DNA from: an archaeon
Lineage (GTDB): Archaea > Nanobdellota > Nanobdellia > Woesearchaeales > ARS49
NCBI GenBank assembly: GCA_016213425.1
Contig: JACRAI010000035.1
Coordinates: 1-11,679 of the forward strand
Direction: 5' to 3'
DNA length: 11,679 nucleotides
A program made the translations under genes and the position numbers. Position 1 is the stretch's first letter. Each line of letters starts with the position of its first letter. Positions 4,187 to 11,679 of this stretch are shown here, one piece after another. The notes under the pieces were generated by a model. That model was not told the origin of the DNA. It ran no database searches and worked only from the letters and a program-made list of their open reading frames with translations.

Positions 4187-5666
4187 TTATTCTTACTTAT
4201 TAATTAAAAAATATTTTGACGAGAATAGTTTAGTTCAATCAGACATAGAATCGTTCAATGAATTTATTGAGCAAGAAATGCAAAAAATAATTGAAGAAAG
4301 CAAAGATGTTGAACCAACAATTATTCCTCCAGATGTTGAAAGTTTCAAAATAAGATTAGACAAAGTTTGGGTTACAAAACCGGAAATAACCGAAGCAGAT
4401 GGAAGCAAGAGAGCAATTTTTCCAGTAGAAGCAAGATTAAGAAAAATAACTTACTCTGCACCAATATATTTAGAAGTAAGCTCTCATATAAATGATGTTC
4501 AAAGAGAAAGTTTTACAACTCAAATAGGCAGTCTGCCAATAATGCTTCACAGCAAGTATTGCCACTTATATGGATTAAACAGAGACCAATTAATAGAAAA
4601 AGGCGAAGACCCAGATGAACAAGGTGGTTATTTTGTTATTAATGGAACAGAAAGAGTCCTTGTAACAATGGAAGATTTAGCGTCAAACAATTTCATAATT
4701 GAAAAATCAACAACAGGAATAAGTAAATATTTAGGAAAATTGTTTTCAGAAAGAGGTCCATTCAAGATTCCTCACACAATTGAAAGACTAAAAAACGGTT
4801 TGTTCTATGTTTCATTCACGAGAGTTAGAAGAGCTCCATTAATTTTAATAATAAAAGCTTTAGGTTTATTAAAAGACGAAGAGATAATGTTGCAGATTTC
4901 TGACAAAAAGCAGTATGATGAAGTATTAATTAATCTATTCGAGTATGTTTCTATAAAAACAGAAGATGATGCAATGGATTTCTTATCAAAATTAATCGGT
5001 ATCACTCAAACAAGAGAAATAAGACTTCAAAGAATGCAAGAGATTTTAGATAAATACTTGCTGCCTCATGTTGGAACTAACAAGGAAGACAGAATATACA
5101 AAGCATATAATTTATGCAAAATGTTAAGCAAGTACGTAAAAGTTTCAAGAGGAGAAGCGCCTATTGATAACAAAGATCATTACATGAATAAAAGATTAAA
5201 AATGAGTGGAGACTTACTGGCCGATCTCTTTAGAATGAACTTAAAAGTTTTAATTGATGATATACTTTACAATTTCCAAAGAATTGTTAAGAGAGGAAAA
5301 TTCCCATCAATAAAAGTAATCATTAGAGATAAATTGTTAACGTCTAGAATTTACAGTTCAATGGCTACAGGAAACTGGGTTGGAGGAAGAAAAGGAGTCT
5401 CACAAAGAATACAAAGACATAATTATTTAGATACACTAAGCCACTTGCAAAGAGTTTCATCACCTTTATCAAACACTCAAGAAAACTTTGCAGCAAGGGA
5501 ATTACACCCAACACACATAGGAAGATTATGTCCTAGCGAAACACCTGAAGGAGTAAACATAGGATTAAAAAAGAATTTAGCGTTAATGACAAGCGTTACT
5601 TCAAAAATTCCTTCGCAAGAAGTAATGAATATCTTAATAAACTCGGGGTTAAAACCAATAAAATAA
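4179..5666 (+). CDS. rpoB2: DNA-directed RNA polymerase subunit B'' (N-terminal half of the Rpb2 homologue)
   Basis: A 495-residue protein covering the protrusion, lobe and start of the fork of the second-largest polymerase subunit. Recognisable stretches are LIKKYFDENSLVQSDIESFN (8-27), GGYFVINGTERVLV (149-162), DNKDHYMNKRLKMSGDLL (330-347), HLQRVSSPLSNTQE (422-435) and ARELHPTHIGRLCPSETPEG (439-458). The length matches B'' of archaea with a split B subunit. It pairs with B' from the next gene to form the wall and protrusion of the catalytic core. It starts within the end of rpoH behind a good Shine-Dalgarno sequence and ends TAA, one base before the ATG of rpoB1. The split point, after NLALMTSV and a short tail, is the usual place for B''/B' splitting. 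Confidence 0.97.
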   Translation: MLNYSYLLIKKYFDENSLVQSDIESFNEFIEQEMQKIIEESKDVEPTIIPPDVESFKIRLDKVWVTKPEITEADGSKRAIFPVEARLRKITYSAPIYLEVSSHINDVQRESFTTQIGSLPIMLHSKYCHLYGLNRDQLIEKGEDPDEQGGYFVINGTERVLVTMEDLASNNFIIEKSTTGISKYLGKLFSERGPFKIPHTIERLKNGLFYVSFTRVRRAPLILIIKALGLLKDEEIMLQISDKKQYDEVLINLFEYVSIKTEDDAMDFLSKLIGITQTREIRLQRMQEILDKYLLPHVGTNKEDRIYKAYNLCKMLSKYVKVSRGEAPIDNKDHYMNKRLKMSGDLLADLFRMNLKVLIDDILYNFQRIVKRGKFPSIKVIIRDKLLTSRIYSSMATGNWVGGRKGVSQRIQRHNYLDTLSHLQRVSSPLSNTQENFAARELHPTHIGRLCPSETPEGVNIGLKKNLALMTSVTSKIPSQEVMNILINSGLKPIK

Positions 5667-5667
5667 A

Positions 5668-7470
5668 ATGACAGAAGTATACTTAAATGGATCGTATGTA
5701 GGGGATATTGATAATAAAGATCAATTTGTAGAGAACGTAAAGAATGAAAGAAGAAAAGGCGGAATAGCTGAAGGAATGAACGTTCAATACAAAAAAGAAT
5801 TAGATAGAGTAGAAGTTCACACTTCAAAAGGAAGAGACAGAAGACAGGTAATTGTAGTAAAAAATGGTGTTCCTTTACTAACAGAAAAACACATAAAACA
5901 ATTACACAAAAACGAACTTACTTGGCAAGACTTAGTAAATCAAGGAGTAATTGAATACTTAGATGCCGCAGAAGAAGAAAATTCATTACTGGCTTTCTAC
6001 GAGCAAGAATTAACTCCAGAACACACTCATTTAGAAGTAAGCCCTCTAGTAATGCTTGGATTAATAGCTGCATTAGTTCCATACGGAAACTTCACGCAAT
6101 CTGCAAGATTAAGCATCGGGTCAAAAAATCAAAAACAAAGCACAGGACTTTACGCTGCCAACTATTTAGTAAGAATGGATATGGATGTTAACTTACTTCA
6201 CACACCACAAAAACCAATCGTTAAAACAATTATACATGATTTTTCAAATTATGATCAACACCCTTCAGGCCAAAATGTTATCATTGCAGTAATGAGTTAC
6301 AAAGGATATAACATGGAAGACTCAATAATTCTAAATAAGGGAAGCATAGAAAGAGGATTTGCAAGATCAACATATTACAGACCTGCAATAGCAGAAGAAT
6401 TAAGATACTCTGGAGGATTAATGGATCAAATAAGTGTTCCAGATAAAGAAGTCAAAGGATACAAAAGTGAAAGAGATTACAGATTCTTAGAAGATGACGG
6501 AATAATTTATCCTGAAGCTCAAGTAAAAGAAGATGATGTAGTAATAGGAAAAACAAGCCCTCCAAGATTCTTAAGCTCACTTGACGAATACAGTCTTGCA
6601 AGCAACATAAGAAGAGAAAGCAGCGTATCATTAAAACACGGAGAAGAAGGAGTAATAGATTTTGTACTATTAACAGATAATGAAGAAGGAAACAAACTGG
6701 TTCAAGTAAGAATAAGAGATCAAAGAATTCCAGAAATAGGAGATAAATTCACTTCAAGACACGGTCAAAAAGGAGTAATAGGATTAATTGTTCCAGAAAG
6801 CGATATGCCATTCACTTCAAAAGGAGTAATTCCTGACATAATATTCAGTCCTCACAGTATCCCTAGCAGAATGACTGTTTCACAATTAATGGAATTAATA
6901 GGTGCAAAAACAGGAGCACTTGCAGGAAGATATGTTGATTCAACAACTTTCAATGCAGAACCAGTTGATAAAGTAAAAAAAGAACTACTAAGCTTAGGAT
7001 TCAGAGATGACGGTGAAGAAATAATGTACAACGGAATATCTGGAGAAAGAATTGCAGTAAGAATCTTTGTAGGTAACATGTACTACTTAAAACTAAGACA
7101 CATGGTTGCAAACAAAATCCACGCAAGAGCTAGAGGACCAATACAATTATTAACAAGACAACCAACAGAAGGAAGAGCAAAAGAAGGAGGATTAAGATTA
7201 GGAGACATGGAAAAAGACACCTTCGTAGCTCACGGAACATCACTATTATTAAAAGAAAGATTTGACAGCGATAAAACAACTGTTCCAGTTTGTGAAAGCT
7301 GCGGAATGATAGTAATCCATGATTACATAAAAGACAAAAGATATTGTCCAGTGTGCGGAGAAAATGTAGAAATTAATGACGTAGAAATGAGCTATGCATT
7401 CAAACTAATGCTTGATGAATTCAAAACATTAGGAATATATCCTAAACTAACATTAGAAAACAAATACTAA
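5668..7470 (+). CDS. rpoB1: DNA-directed RNA polymerase subunit B' (C-terminal half of the Rpb2 homologue)
   Basis: A 600-residue protein beginning MTEVYLNGSYVGDI, the standard start of archaeal B'. The active-centre hybrid-binding part has SYKGYNMEDSIILNKGSIER (210-229) and GDKFTSRHGQKG (358-369), whose two lysines (360, 368) contact RNA near the catalytic site. MTVSQLMELIGAKTGAL (402-418) and TRQPTEGRAKEGGLRLGDME (496-515) lead to the anchor and clamp. A zinc site is formed by Cys542, Cys545, Cys560 and Cys563. It joins B'' to make a complete B subunit and contributes to the catalytic core. It starts one base after the rpoB2 stop (TAA-A-ATG) with no Shine-Dalgarno sequence, which implies translation coupled to rpoB2. 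No key residue appears to be missing. Confidence 0.97.
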   Translation: MTEVYLNGSYVGDIDNKDQFVENVKNERRKGGIAEGMNVQYKKELDRVEVHTSKGRDRRQVIVVKNGVPLLTEKHIKQLHKNELTWQDLVNQGVIEYLDAAEEENSLLAFYEQELTPEHTHLEVSPLVMLGLIAALVPYGNFTQSARLSIGSKNQKQSTGLYAANYLVRMDMDVNLLHTPQKPIVKTIIHDFSNYDQHPSGQNVIIAVMSYKGYNMEDSIILNKGSIERGFARSTYYRPAIAEELRYSGGLMDQISVPDKEVKGYKSERDYRFLEDDGIIYPEAQVKEDDVVIGKTSPPRFLSSLDEYSLASNIRRESSVSLKHGEEGVIDFVLLTDNEEGNKLVQVRIRDQRIPEIGDKFTSRHGQKGVIGLIVPESDMPFTSKGVIPDIIFSPHSIPSRMTVSQLMELIGAKTGALAGRYVDSTTFNAEPVDKVKKELLSLGFRDDGEEIMYNGISGERIAVRIFVGNMYYLKLRHMVANKIHARARGPIQLLTRQPTEGRAKEGGLRLGDMEKDTFVAHGTSLLLKERFDSDKTTVPVCESCGMIVIHDYIKDKRYCPVCGENVEINDVEMSYAFKLMLDEFKTLGIYPKLTLENKY

Positions 7471-7471
7471 A

Positions 7472-10168
7472 ATGGTAAAAAAAGAAATCGTTGAAGAAGA
7501 AAAAGAAAAAATAGACGAAGTACAAGAGAAAGACGATGAAGTGTTAACACCAGAAGAGAAAAGCATTCTAAAAGATTCATTAAGCAGAGAAACAATAGAA
7601 ACCACTCAAACATACATTGTAAAAAGAGTTGCCGGAGTAGTTTTCGGAGTTTTATCTCCAAAAATGATCAAAAAAATGGCAACAGCAAAAGTAGTAACTC
7701 CAGAATTATACGACAAAGAAGGATATCCAGTAGATGGCGGATTAATGGATATAAGATTAGGAGTAATAGATCCAGGATTAAGATGTAAAACTTGCGGTTC
7801 AAAACTAAAAGAATGCATAGGCCACTTTGGATACATAGAACTTGCAAGACCAGTCTTTCACATAAAATTTATCAAACACATATATGACTGCTTAAGATGC
7901 ACTTGCAGAGAATGTGGCAGAGCATTAATGCAAGATGACAAAATTAAAAAGACCCTAAAAGATTATGCTAAAGCAAGAGATATAGATGGACTTGATGCTG
8001 TAAGATATTTAGTAAAACAAACAACAAAATTATTGAAAACAGTAAACAAATGTCCGCATTGTAAAGCAAAACAACACAAAGTTGGCCTTGTTAAGCCAAT
8101 GAATTTCAAGGAAGATGAGAAAAAACTAACATCTATCCAAGTAAGAGCAAGACTTGAAAGATTGACTGACGAAGACGTAGAACTTTTAGGATTAAACCCT
8201 AAAGTAATAAGACCAGAATGGATGGTATTAACAGTATTATCTATTCCTCCAGTAACCGTAAGACCATCAATCACTCTTGAAAGCGGAGAAAGAAGCGAAG
8301 ATGACTTAACACACAAATTAGGCGATGTAGTAAGAATTAACCAAAGACTATTTGAAAACATTAATGCAGGAGCTCCCGAAACAATAATAGAAGATTTATG
8401 GGATTTATTGCAGTATCACATTACAACTTTCTTTGACAATAATGTTCCTCAATTACCTCCAGCAAGACACAGAGGAGGACAACCATTAAAAACAATAACT
8501 GAAAGAGTAACAAGCAAAGAAGGAAGAATAAGACATAATCTTGCAGGTAAAAGAACAAACTTCTGTGCTAGAACAGTAATCAGTCCAGATCCAATGTTAG
8601 GAATTAATTATGTTGGAGTCCCTTACAGTGTAGCAATGAAAGTAACAGTTCCAGAAATAGTAAACGAATGGAACATGGCATACTTAAAGAAGTTCGTAGA
8701 AAAAGGAGCAAAAGAATACCCAGGAGCAAACTACATAGTAAGACCTGATGGTAAAAAGAAAAAAATCACTGAAGAAACAAAAGAAGCAATGCTTGAAGAA
8801 TTACAACCAGGCTATCGTGTTGAAAGACATTTAATGGATGGAGATATATCAGTATTCAACAGACAACCTAGCTTACACAGAATGAGCATGATGTGTCACA
8901 AAGTAAAAGTATTACCATACAAAACTTTAAGGTTAAACCCCGTTGTTTGCGCACCATATAACGCAGACTTTGACGGAGATGAAATGAACCTTCACATTCC
9001 ACAAACAGAAGAAGCAAGAGCAGAAGCAGAAATATTAATGCAAGTACAAACACAAATAGTAAGCCCAGGTTACGGATTAAGCGTTATAGGATGCTTGCAA
9101 GACGCAATATCAGGAAATTACGTTTTAACAAGAGATATGAATTACACAAGAGAACAAGCAGTTGATTTATTATGCTCAGTAGGAATAATGGACTTCAAAA
9201 AGTTGCCAAACAAAAAAACAGTAACTGGAAAAGAAGTATTCAGCGTTTTATTACCAGATGATCTAGATTATCAAGGAGTAAGCAAATCAGGAGATCAAGT
9301 AGTTATAGAAAAAGGTGTTTTAAAAGAAGGAGTGATGGATCAGAAATCAATCGGTGGAGAAGGAGAAGGATTGCTATTAAGAACACTCCACAAACAATAT
9401 GGTCCAGATGCAACAATAGATTTACTACAAAGAATTTTAAGATTAGGAATAGAAGTTTTACTCAAGAGAGGTTTTACTGTAAGTTATGCAGAAACAGATT
9501 TGCCTCAAGAGTCAAATGAAGAGATTAGCAAAACTTTAAATGTTGCAGAGGAAGAAGTACAAAAAATAATACAATCATACAAAGAAGGTTCACTAGAAGC
9601 TTTCCCAGGAAGATCGTTAAGAGAAACTCTTGAAATGAAGATAGTAGAAGTTTTAAACAAAGCAAGAAATGTATGTGGTAACATTATAAGAAAAACAATT
9701 GATAAAACAACACACACATTCATAATGGCAGAAAGCGGAGCAAGAGGAAACATACTTAACGTAGTACAAATGAGCGCTTGTGTAGGACAACAAGTATTGG
9801 CAGGTAAAAGAATAGAAAAAGGATTCAGCGAAAGAACTCTTGCATGTTTTAAAAAAGGAGACTTATCACCAGAAGCACACGGATTCGTAAGAAGCTGTTT
9901 TAAAAAAGGATTAAATCCTAGAGAATTTTTCTTTCACTCAATAACTGGAAGAGACGGATTAATGGATACAGCATTAAGAACACCTAAATCAGGATATCTC
10001 TACAGAAGATTAGCTAACGCAATGCAAGATTTAAGAGTAGAATATGACGGAAGTGTAAGAGATGCAGGAAACAAGATCATTCAATTCAAATATGGAGAAG
10101 ACCAATTAGATGTCTCCAAAACAGAAAAAGGAAAAATAAATATTAAAAAAATAATACAAAACGCATAA
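7472..10168 (+). CDS. rpoA1: DNA-directed RNA polymerase subunit A' (N-terminal part of the Rpb1 homologue, catalytic)
   Basis: An 898-residue protein carrying the catalytic NADFDGDEM (497-505), whose Asp499, Asp501 and Asp503 hold the active-site magnesium. One zinc site is Cys105, Cys108, Cys115 and His118 (CKTCGSKLKECIGH); another is Cys145, Cys148, Cys194 and Cys197. GKRTNFCARTVISPDP (359-374) and FNRQPSLHRMSMM (462-474) line the active centre. ARGNILNVVQMSACVGQQ (757-774) lies in the funnel, and GRDGLMDTALRTPKSGYLYR (826-845) is the bridge helix. QFKYGEDQLD (871-880) is the usual A' end. The first 45-50 residues are an unusual acidic/lysine-rich extension before the normal start (VAGVVFGVLSP, 53-63). 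The ATG is one base after the rpoB1 stop, and there is no later Met before the conserved region, so the extension should be real. Confidence 0.97.
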   Translation: MVKKEIVEEEKEKIDEVQEKDDEVLTPEEKSILKDSLSRETIETTQTYIVKRVAGVVFGVLSPKMIKKMATAKVVTPELYDKEGYPVDGGLMDIRLGVIDPGLRCKTCGSKLKECIGHFGYIELARPVFHIKFIKHIYDCLRCTCRECGRALMQDDKIKKTLKDYAKARDIDGLDAVRYLVKQTTKLLKTVNKCPHCKAKQHKVGLVKPMNFKEDEKKLTSIQVRARLERLTDEDVELLGLNPKVIRPEWMVLTVLSIPPVTVRPSITLESGERSEDDLTHKLGDVVRINQRLFENINAGAPETIIEDLWDLLQYHITTFFDNNVPQLPPARHRGGQPLKTITERVTSKEGRIRHNLAGKRTNFCARTVISPDPMLGINYVGVPYSVAMKVTVPEIVNEWNMAYLKKFVEKGAKEYPGANYIVRPDGKKKKITEETKEAMLEELQPGYRVERHLMDGDISVFNRQPSLHRMSMMCHKVKVLPYKTLRLNPVVCAPYNADFDGDEMNLHIPQTEEARAEAEILMQVQTQIVSPGYGLSVIGCLQDAISGNYVLTRDMNYTREQAVDLLCSVGIMDFKKLPNKKTVTGKEVFSVLLPDDLDYQGVSKSGDQVVIEKGVLKEGVMDQKSIGGEGEGLLLRTLHKQYGPDATIDLLQRILRLGIEVLLKRGFTVSYAETDLPQESNEEISKTLNVAEEEVQKIIQSYKEGSLEAFPGRSLRETLEMKIVEVLNKARNVCGNIIRKTIDKTTHTFIMAESGARGNILNVVQMSACVGQQVLAGKRIEKGFSERTLACFKKGDLSPEAHGFVRSCFKKGLNPREFFFHSITGRDGLMDTALRTPKSGYLYRRLANAMQDLRVEYDGSVRDAGNKIIQFKYGEDQLDVSKTEKGKINIKKIIQNA

Positions 10169-10169
10169 A

Positions 10170-11291
10170 ATGGTACACCAAGAATTAAAAGAATATGTAG
10201 GAAAAATGCCTGAATCTCTGTTGAAAGAGATTGAAGAAACTTGTCCGGCTGCAAAAATCAAAAAAGTTGCAAAACTAGTTTTTGAAGAGTATGAAAATTC
10301 AAAAATTTCTGCCGGTGAAGCAGTTGGATTAGTAAGTGCAGAATCAATAGGAGAACCAGGCACTCAAATGACATTAAACACATTCCACTTTGCAGGAGTT
10401 GCAGAAATGAGCGTCACAAAAGGACTTCCAAGAATAATAGAAATCCTTGATGCAAGAAAAAACATTTCAACACAAACTATGGATATATACTTAAACAGTC
10501 CTTACTACAAAGGAAAAGATGTAAGAACTCTTGCAATGCAAATTAAAGAAACAAACATGGACTCAGTAGTAAAAGAATTCTCAATTAATGTTGTTGATTT
10601 AAAAATAGATTTAATACTTGACACGGAAAAATTAACAGTTCTAGATCTTTCAAGCAAAAAAGTACAAAAAATATTAGAAAAAGCTCTTGACAAAACTGCA
10701 TTGATAGAAGTTAAGGGAGAAAATTTAGAAGTTTCACTTAAAGGAAAAGAAAAAGATCTCAATCAATTGTACAAGTTAAAAGAAAAAATCAAAGAAATAT
10801 ATGTGGGCGGAATAAAAGGAATAACTCAAGTATTGCCCGTTAGAAGAAAAGAAGAATACATAATTCTAACTGCTGGATCGAACTTAAGAAAAGTTTTAGA
10901 CCTAGAATTTGTTGATGGAACAAGAACAACATCAAATGACATTCATGAAATAAAAAAAATCTTGGGCATAGAAGCTGCAAGACAGGCAGTAATTGAAGAA
11001 TTACTTCAAGTAGTAGAAACTCAAGGTTTAAATGTTGACGTAAGACATTTAATGCTTGTTGCAGACACAATGTGTTCTTCAGGAGAACTTAAAGGAATAA
11101 CAAGATATGGAGTTGTCAGCGAAAAAGCAAGCGTTCTTGCAAGAGCAAGCTTTGAAACTCCAATCAAACACTTAATAAACGCATCAATAGTGGGAGAAAT
11201 AGATTACTTAAACTCAGTTGTTGAAAACGTAATGTTAAACCAACCAGTTCCTTTAGGAACAGGAATGGTAAGATTAATAACTAAAAAATAA
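10170..11291 (+). CDS. rpoA2: DNA-directed RNA polymerase subunit A'' (C-terminal part of the Rpb1 homologue)
   Basis: A 373-residue protein, the expected size for A''. EAVGLVSAESIGEPGTQMTL (50-69) followed by NTFHFAG (70-76) is the trigger loop, with the catalytic-type His at 73. MSVTKGLPRIIEILDARKN (80-98) follows. The middle (about 100-230) is the jaw/cleft part with less conserved, charged sequence. The C-terminal conserved block includes NVDVRHLMLVADTMCSSGEL (284-303) and RASFETPIKHLINASI (324-339). It completes the A subunit with A'. It starts one base after the rpoA1 stop (TAA-A-ATG) without a Shine-Dalgarno sequence, and is probably translated by re-initiation. It ends two bases before the L30e gene. 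Confidence 0.97.
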   Translation: MVHQELKEYVGKMPESLLKEIEETCPAAKIKKVAKLVFEEYENSKISAGEAVGLVSAESIGEPGTQMTLNTFHFAGVAEMSVTKGLPRIIEILDARKNISTQTMDIYLNSPYYKGKDVRTLAMQIKETNMDSVVKEFSINVVDLKIDLILDTEKLTVLDLSSKKVQKILEKALDKTALIEVKGENLEVSLKGKEKDLNQLYKLKEKIKEIYVGGIKGITQVLPVRRKEEYIILTAGSNLRKVLDLEFVDGTRTTSNDIHEIKKILGIEAARQAVIEELLQVVETQGLNVDVRHLMLVADTMCSSGELKGITRYGVVSEKASVLARASFETPIKHLINASIVGEIDYLNSVVENVMLNQPVPLGTGMVRLITKK

Positions 11292-11293
11292 AA

Positions 11294-11572
11294 ATGACAA
11301 AACAAAAAGCACCTTTCGGACAAGAATTGAAAAAATTGTTAGAAGAAAAAAAGCTAGTCTTAGGAACTGAGCGAACTGTAAAATTATTAAAAAAGGGCGG
11401 ATTAAAAAAAGTAATAGCGTCAAAAAATTGTCCAGAACAAGTATTAAAAGTTCTTGATAGGTACACAAGTATTTCTGGTGTTGAACTACAAAAAGTAGGT
11501 TACACAAATGAAAGACTAGGAACATTATGTAAAAAACCTTTTTTAATATCTGTTATCGGCGTTCTCAAATGA
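11294..11572 (+). CDS. rpl30e: Large-subunit ribosomal protein L30e (eL30)
   Basis: A 92-residue protein of the L7Ae/L30e fold: ELKKLLEEKKLVLGTERTVK (11-30), LLKKGGLKKVIASKNCPEQV (31-50), and a C-terminal LGTLCKKPFLISVIGVL (75-91). It binds kink-turn-like RNA in the large ribosomal subunit. Its place after rpoA2 and before a NusA-like gene is the standard archaeal order. The start is two bases after the rpoA2 stop (TAA-AA-ATG). Its stop overlaps the next ATG in an ATGA (11569-11572), so translation is likely coupled. The length is slightly short for the family but complete. Confidence 0.93.
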   Translation: MTKQKAPFGQELKKLLEEKKLVLGTERTVKLLKKGGLKKVIASKNCPEQVLKVLDRYTSISGVELQKVGYTNERLGTLCKKPFLISVIGVLK

Positions 11573-11679
11573 AATATGACACTGAAACATTACAGTTCAT
11601 GAATTTTTTCGAAACAATAACCCATGCAAAACTAAAAGAATGTTTTGAATGGAACAAATTTCATGTCTTTGTCGTTGAA
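11569..11679 (+). CDS. nusA: NusA-like KH-domain transcription factor, N-terminal 37 residues (runs off the window)
   Basis: The frame begins at the ATG in the ATGA overlap with L30e and stays open to the window end. MKYDTETLQFMNFFETITHA (1-20) followed by KLKECFEWNKFHVFVVE (21-37) fits the start of archaeal NusA-like proteins: a helix ending in a Phe-Glu-x-x-Thr motif, an x-x-x-Cys segment and a strand ending in FVVE before the first KH GxxG motif. Archaeal NusA is a short protein of two KH domains that binds RNA. The position after L30e in the rpo operon matches. The KH motifs themselves lie beyond the edge. Confidence 0.8.
   Translation, partial: MKYDTETLQFMNFFETITHAKLKECFEWNKFHVFVVE

Noticed and set aside
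5664..5670. Frameshift or sequencing error splitting one rpoB gene
   Set aside because: B''/B' splitting is well known in archaea, the break is at the usual place, both ends have proper stop and start codons, and the same TAA-A-ATG junction occurs at other gene borders here.
5477..5827. Minus-strand open frame rich in Leu/Phe/Ser across the rpoB2/rpoB1 junction
   Set aside because: It is a mirror of A-rich polymerase coding sequence. The same kind of Leu/Ser/Phe-rich shadow frame appears opposite rpoA1, rpoA2 and rpl30e (for example 7963-8361 and 10840-11070), and none has a promoter or family signature.
7475..7560. GAAGAA-rich tract as a DNA repeat
   Set aside because: It is non-periodic and is explained by the Glu/Lys-rich N-terminus of RpoA1.

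Overview
This AT-rich window with A-rich coding strands looks like a small-genome archaeon, most likely of the DPANN group (a Woesearchaeota/Pacearchaeota-like lineage is my inference, not shown). The grounds are an RNA polymerase operon in archaeal order with both large subunits split (B''/B' and A'/A''), an RpoH subunit, a 30e-type ribosomal protein, a NusA-like KH protein start, tRNA genes without encoded CCA and with bulge-helix-bulge (BHB) introns, and archaeal TATA promoters that give leaderless mRNAs.

Layout. Positions 1-288 (minus) hold the first 96 codons of an unknown gene. A divergent promoter region (289-437) separates it from a small winged-helix protein (438-767, plus). Converging on that gene is a DisA/diadenylate-cyclase-like protein (774-1508, minus). 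Its promoter is back to back with that of a duplicated Lrp/AsnC-type regulator (1616-2617, plus). The regulator overlaps tail to tail by 4 bp with a NurA-family nuclease (2614-3555, minus). A divergent region (3556-3682) leads into a tRNA-Asp and a tRNA-Lys gene, then the operon rpoH-rpoB2-rpoB1-rpoA1-rpoA2-rpl30e-nusA, which runs off the right edge.

How it works together. The right two thirds is a transcription/translation operon: the catalytic core of RNA polymerase, a ribosomal protein and a transcription factor, joined by 1-2 nt gaps or overlaps that imply tight translational coupling. No promoter is visible between the tRNA genes and rpoH, so the polymerase mRNA may be released by 3' processing of tRNA-Lys. 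The left third holds single genes, each with its own TATA box about 27 nt before the start codon.

I see no wholly new system, mobile element or CRISPR array. The most distinctive feature is in the tRNA genes: tRNA-Asp has a 25-nt intron in its T-loop (59/60), and tRNA-Lys has two introns, 15 nt at 37/38 and 31 nt at 59/60. All three fold as BHB motifs. Other points of note are a DAC-like protein with an altered RHR motif, palindromic operator candidates at two regulator promoters, an acidic N-terminal extension on RpoA1, and re-initiation junctions of identical sequence in the operon.
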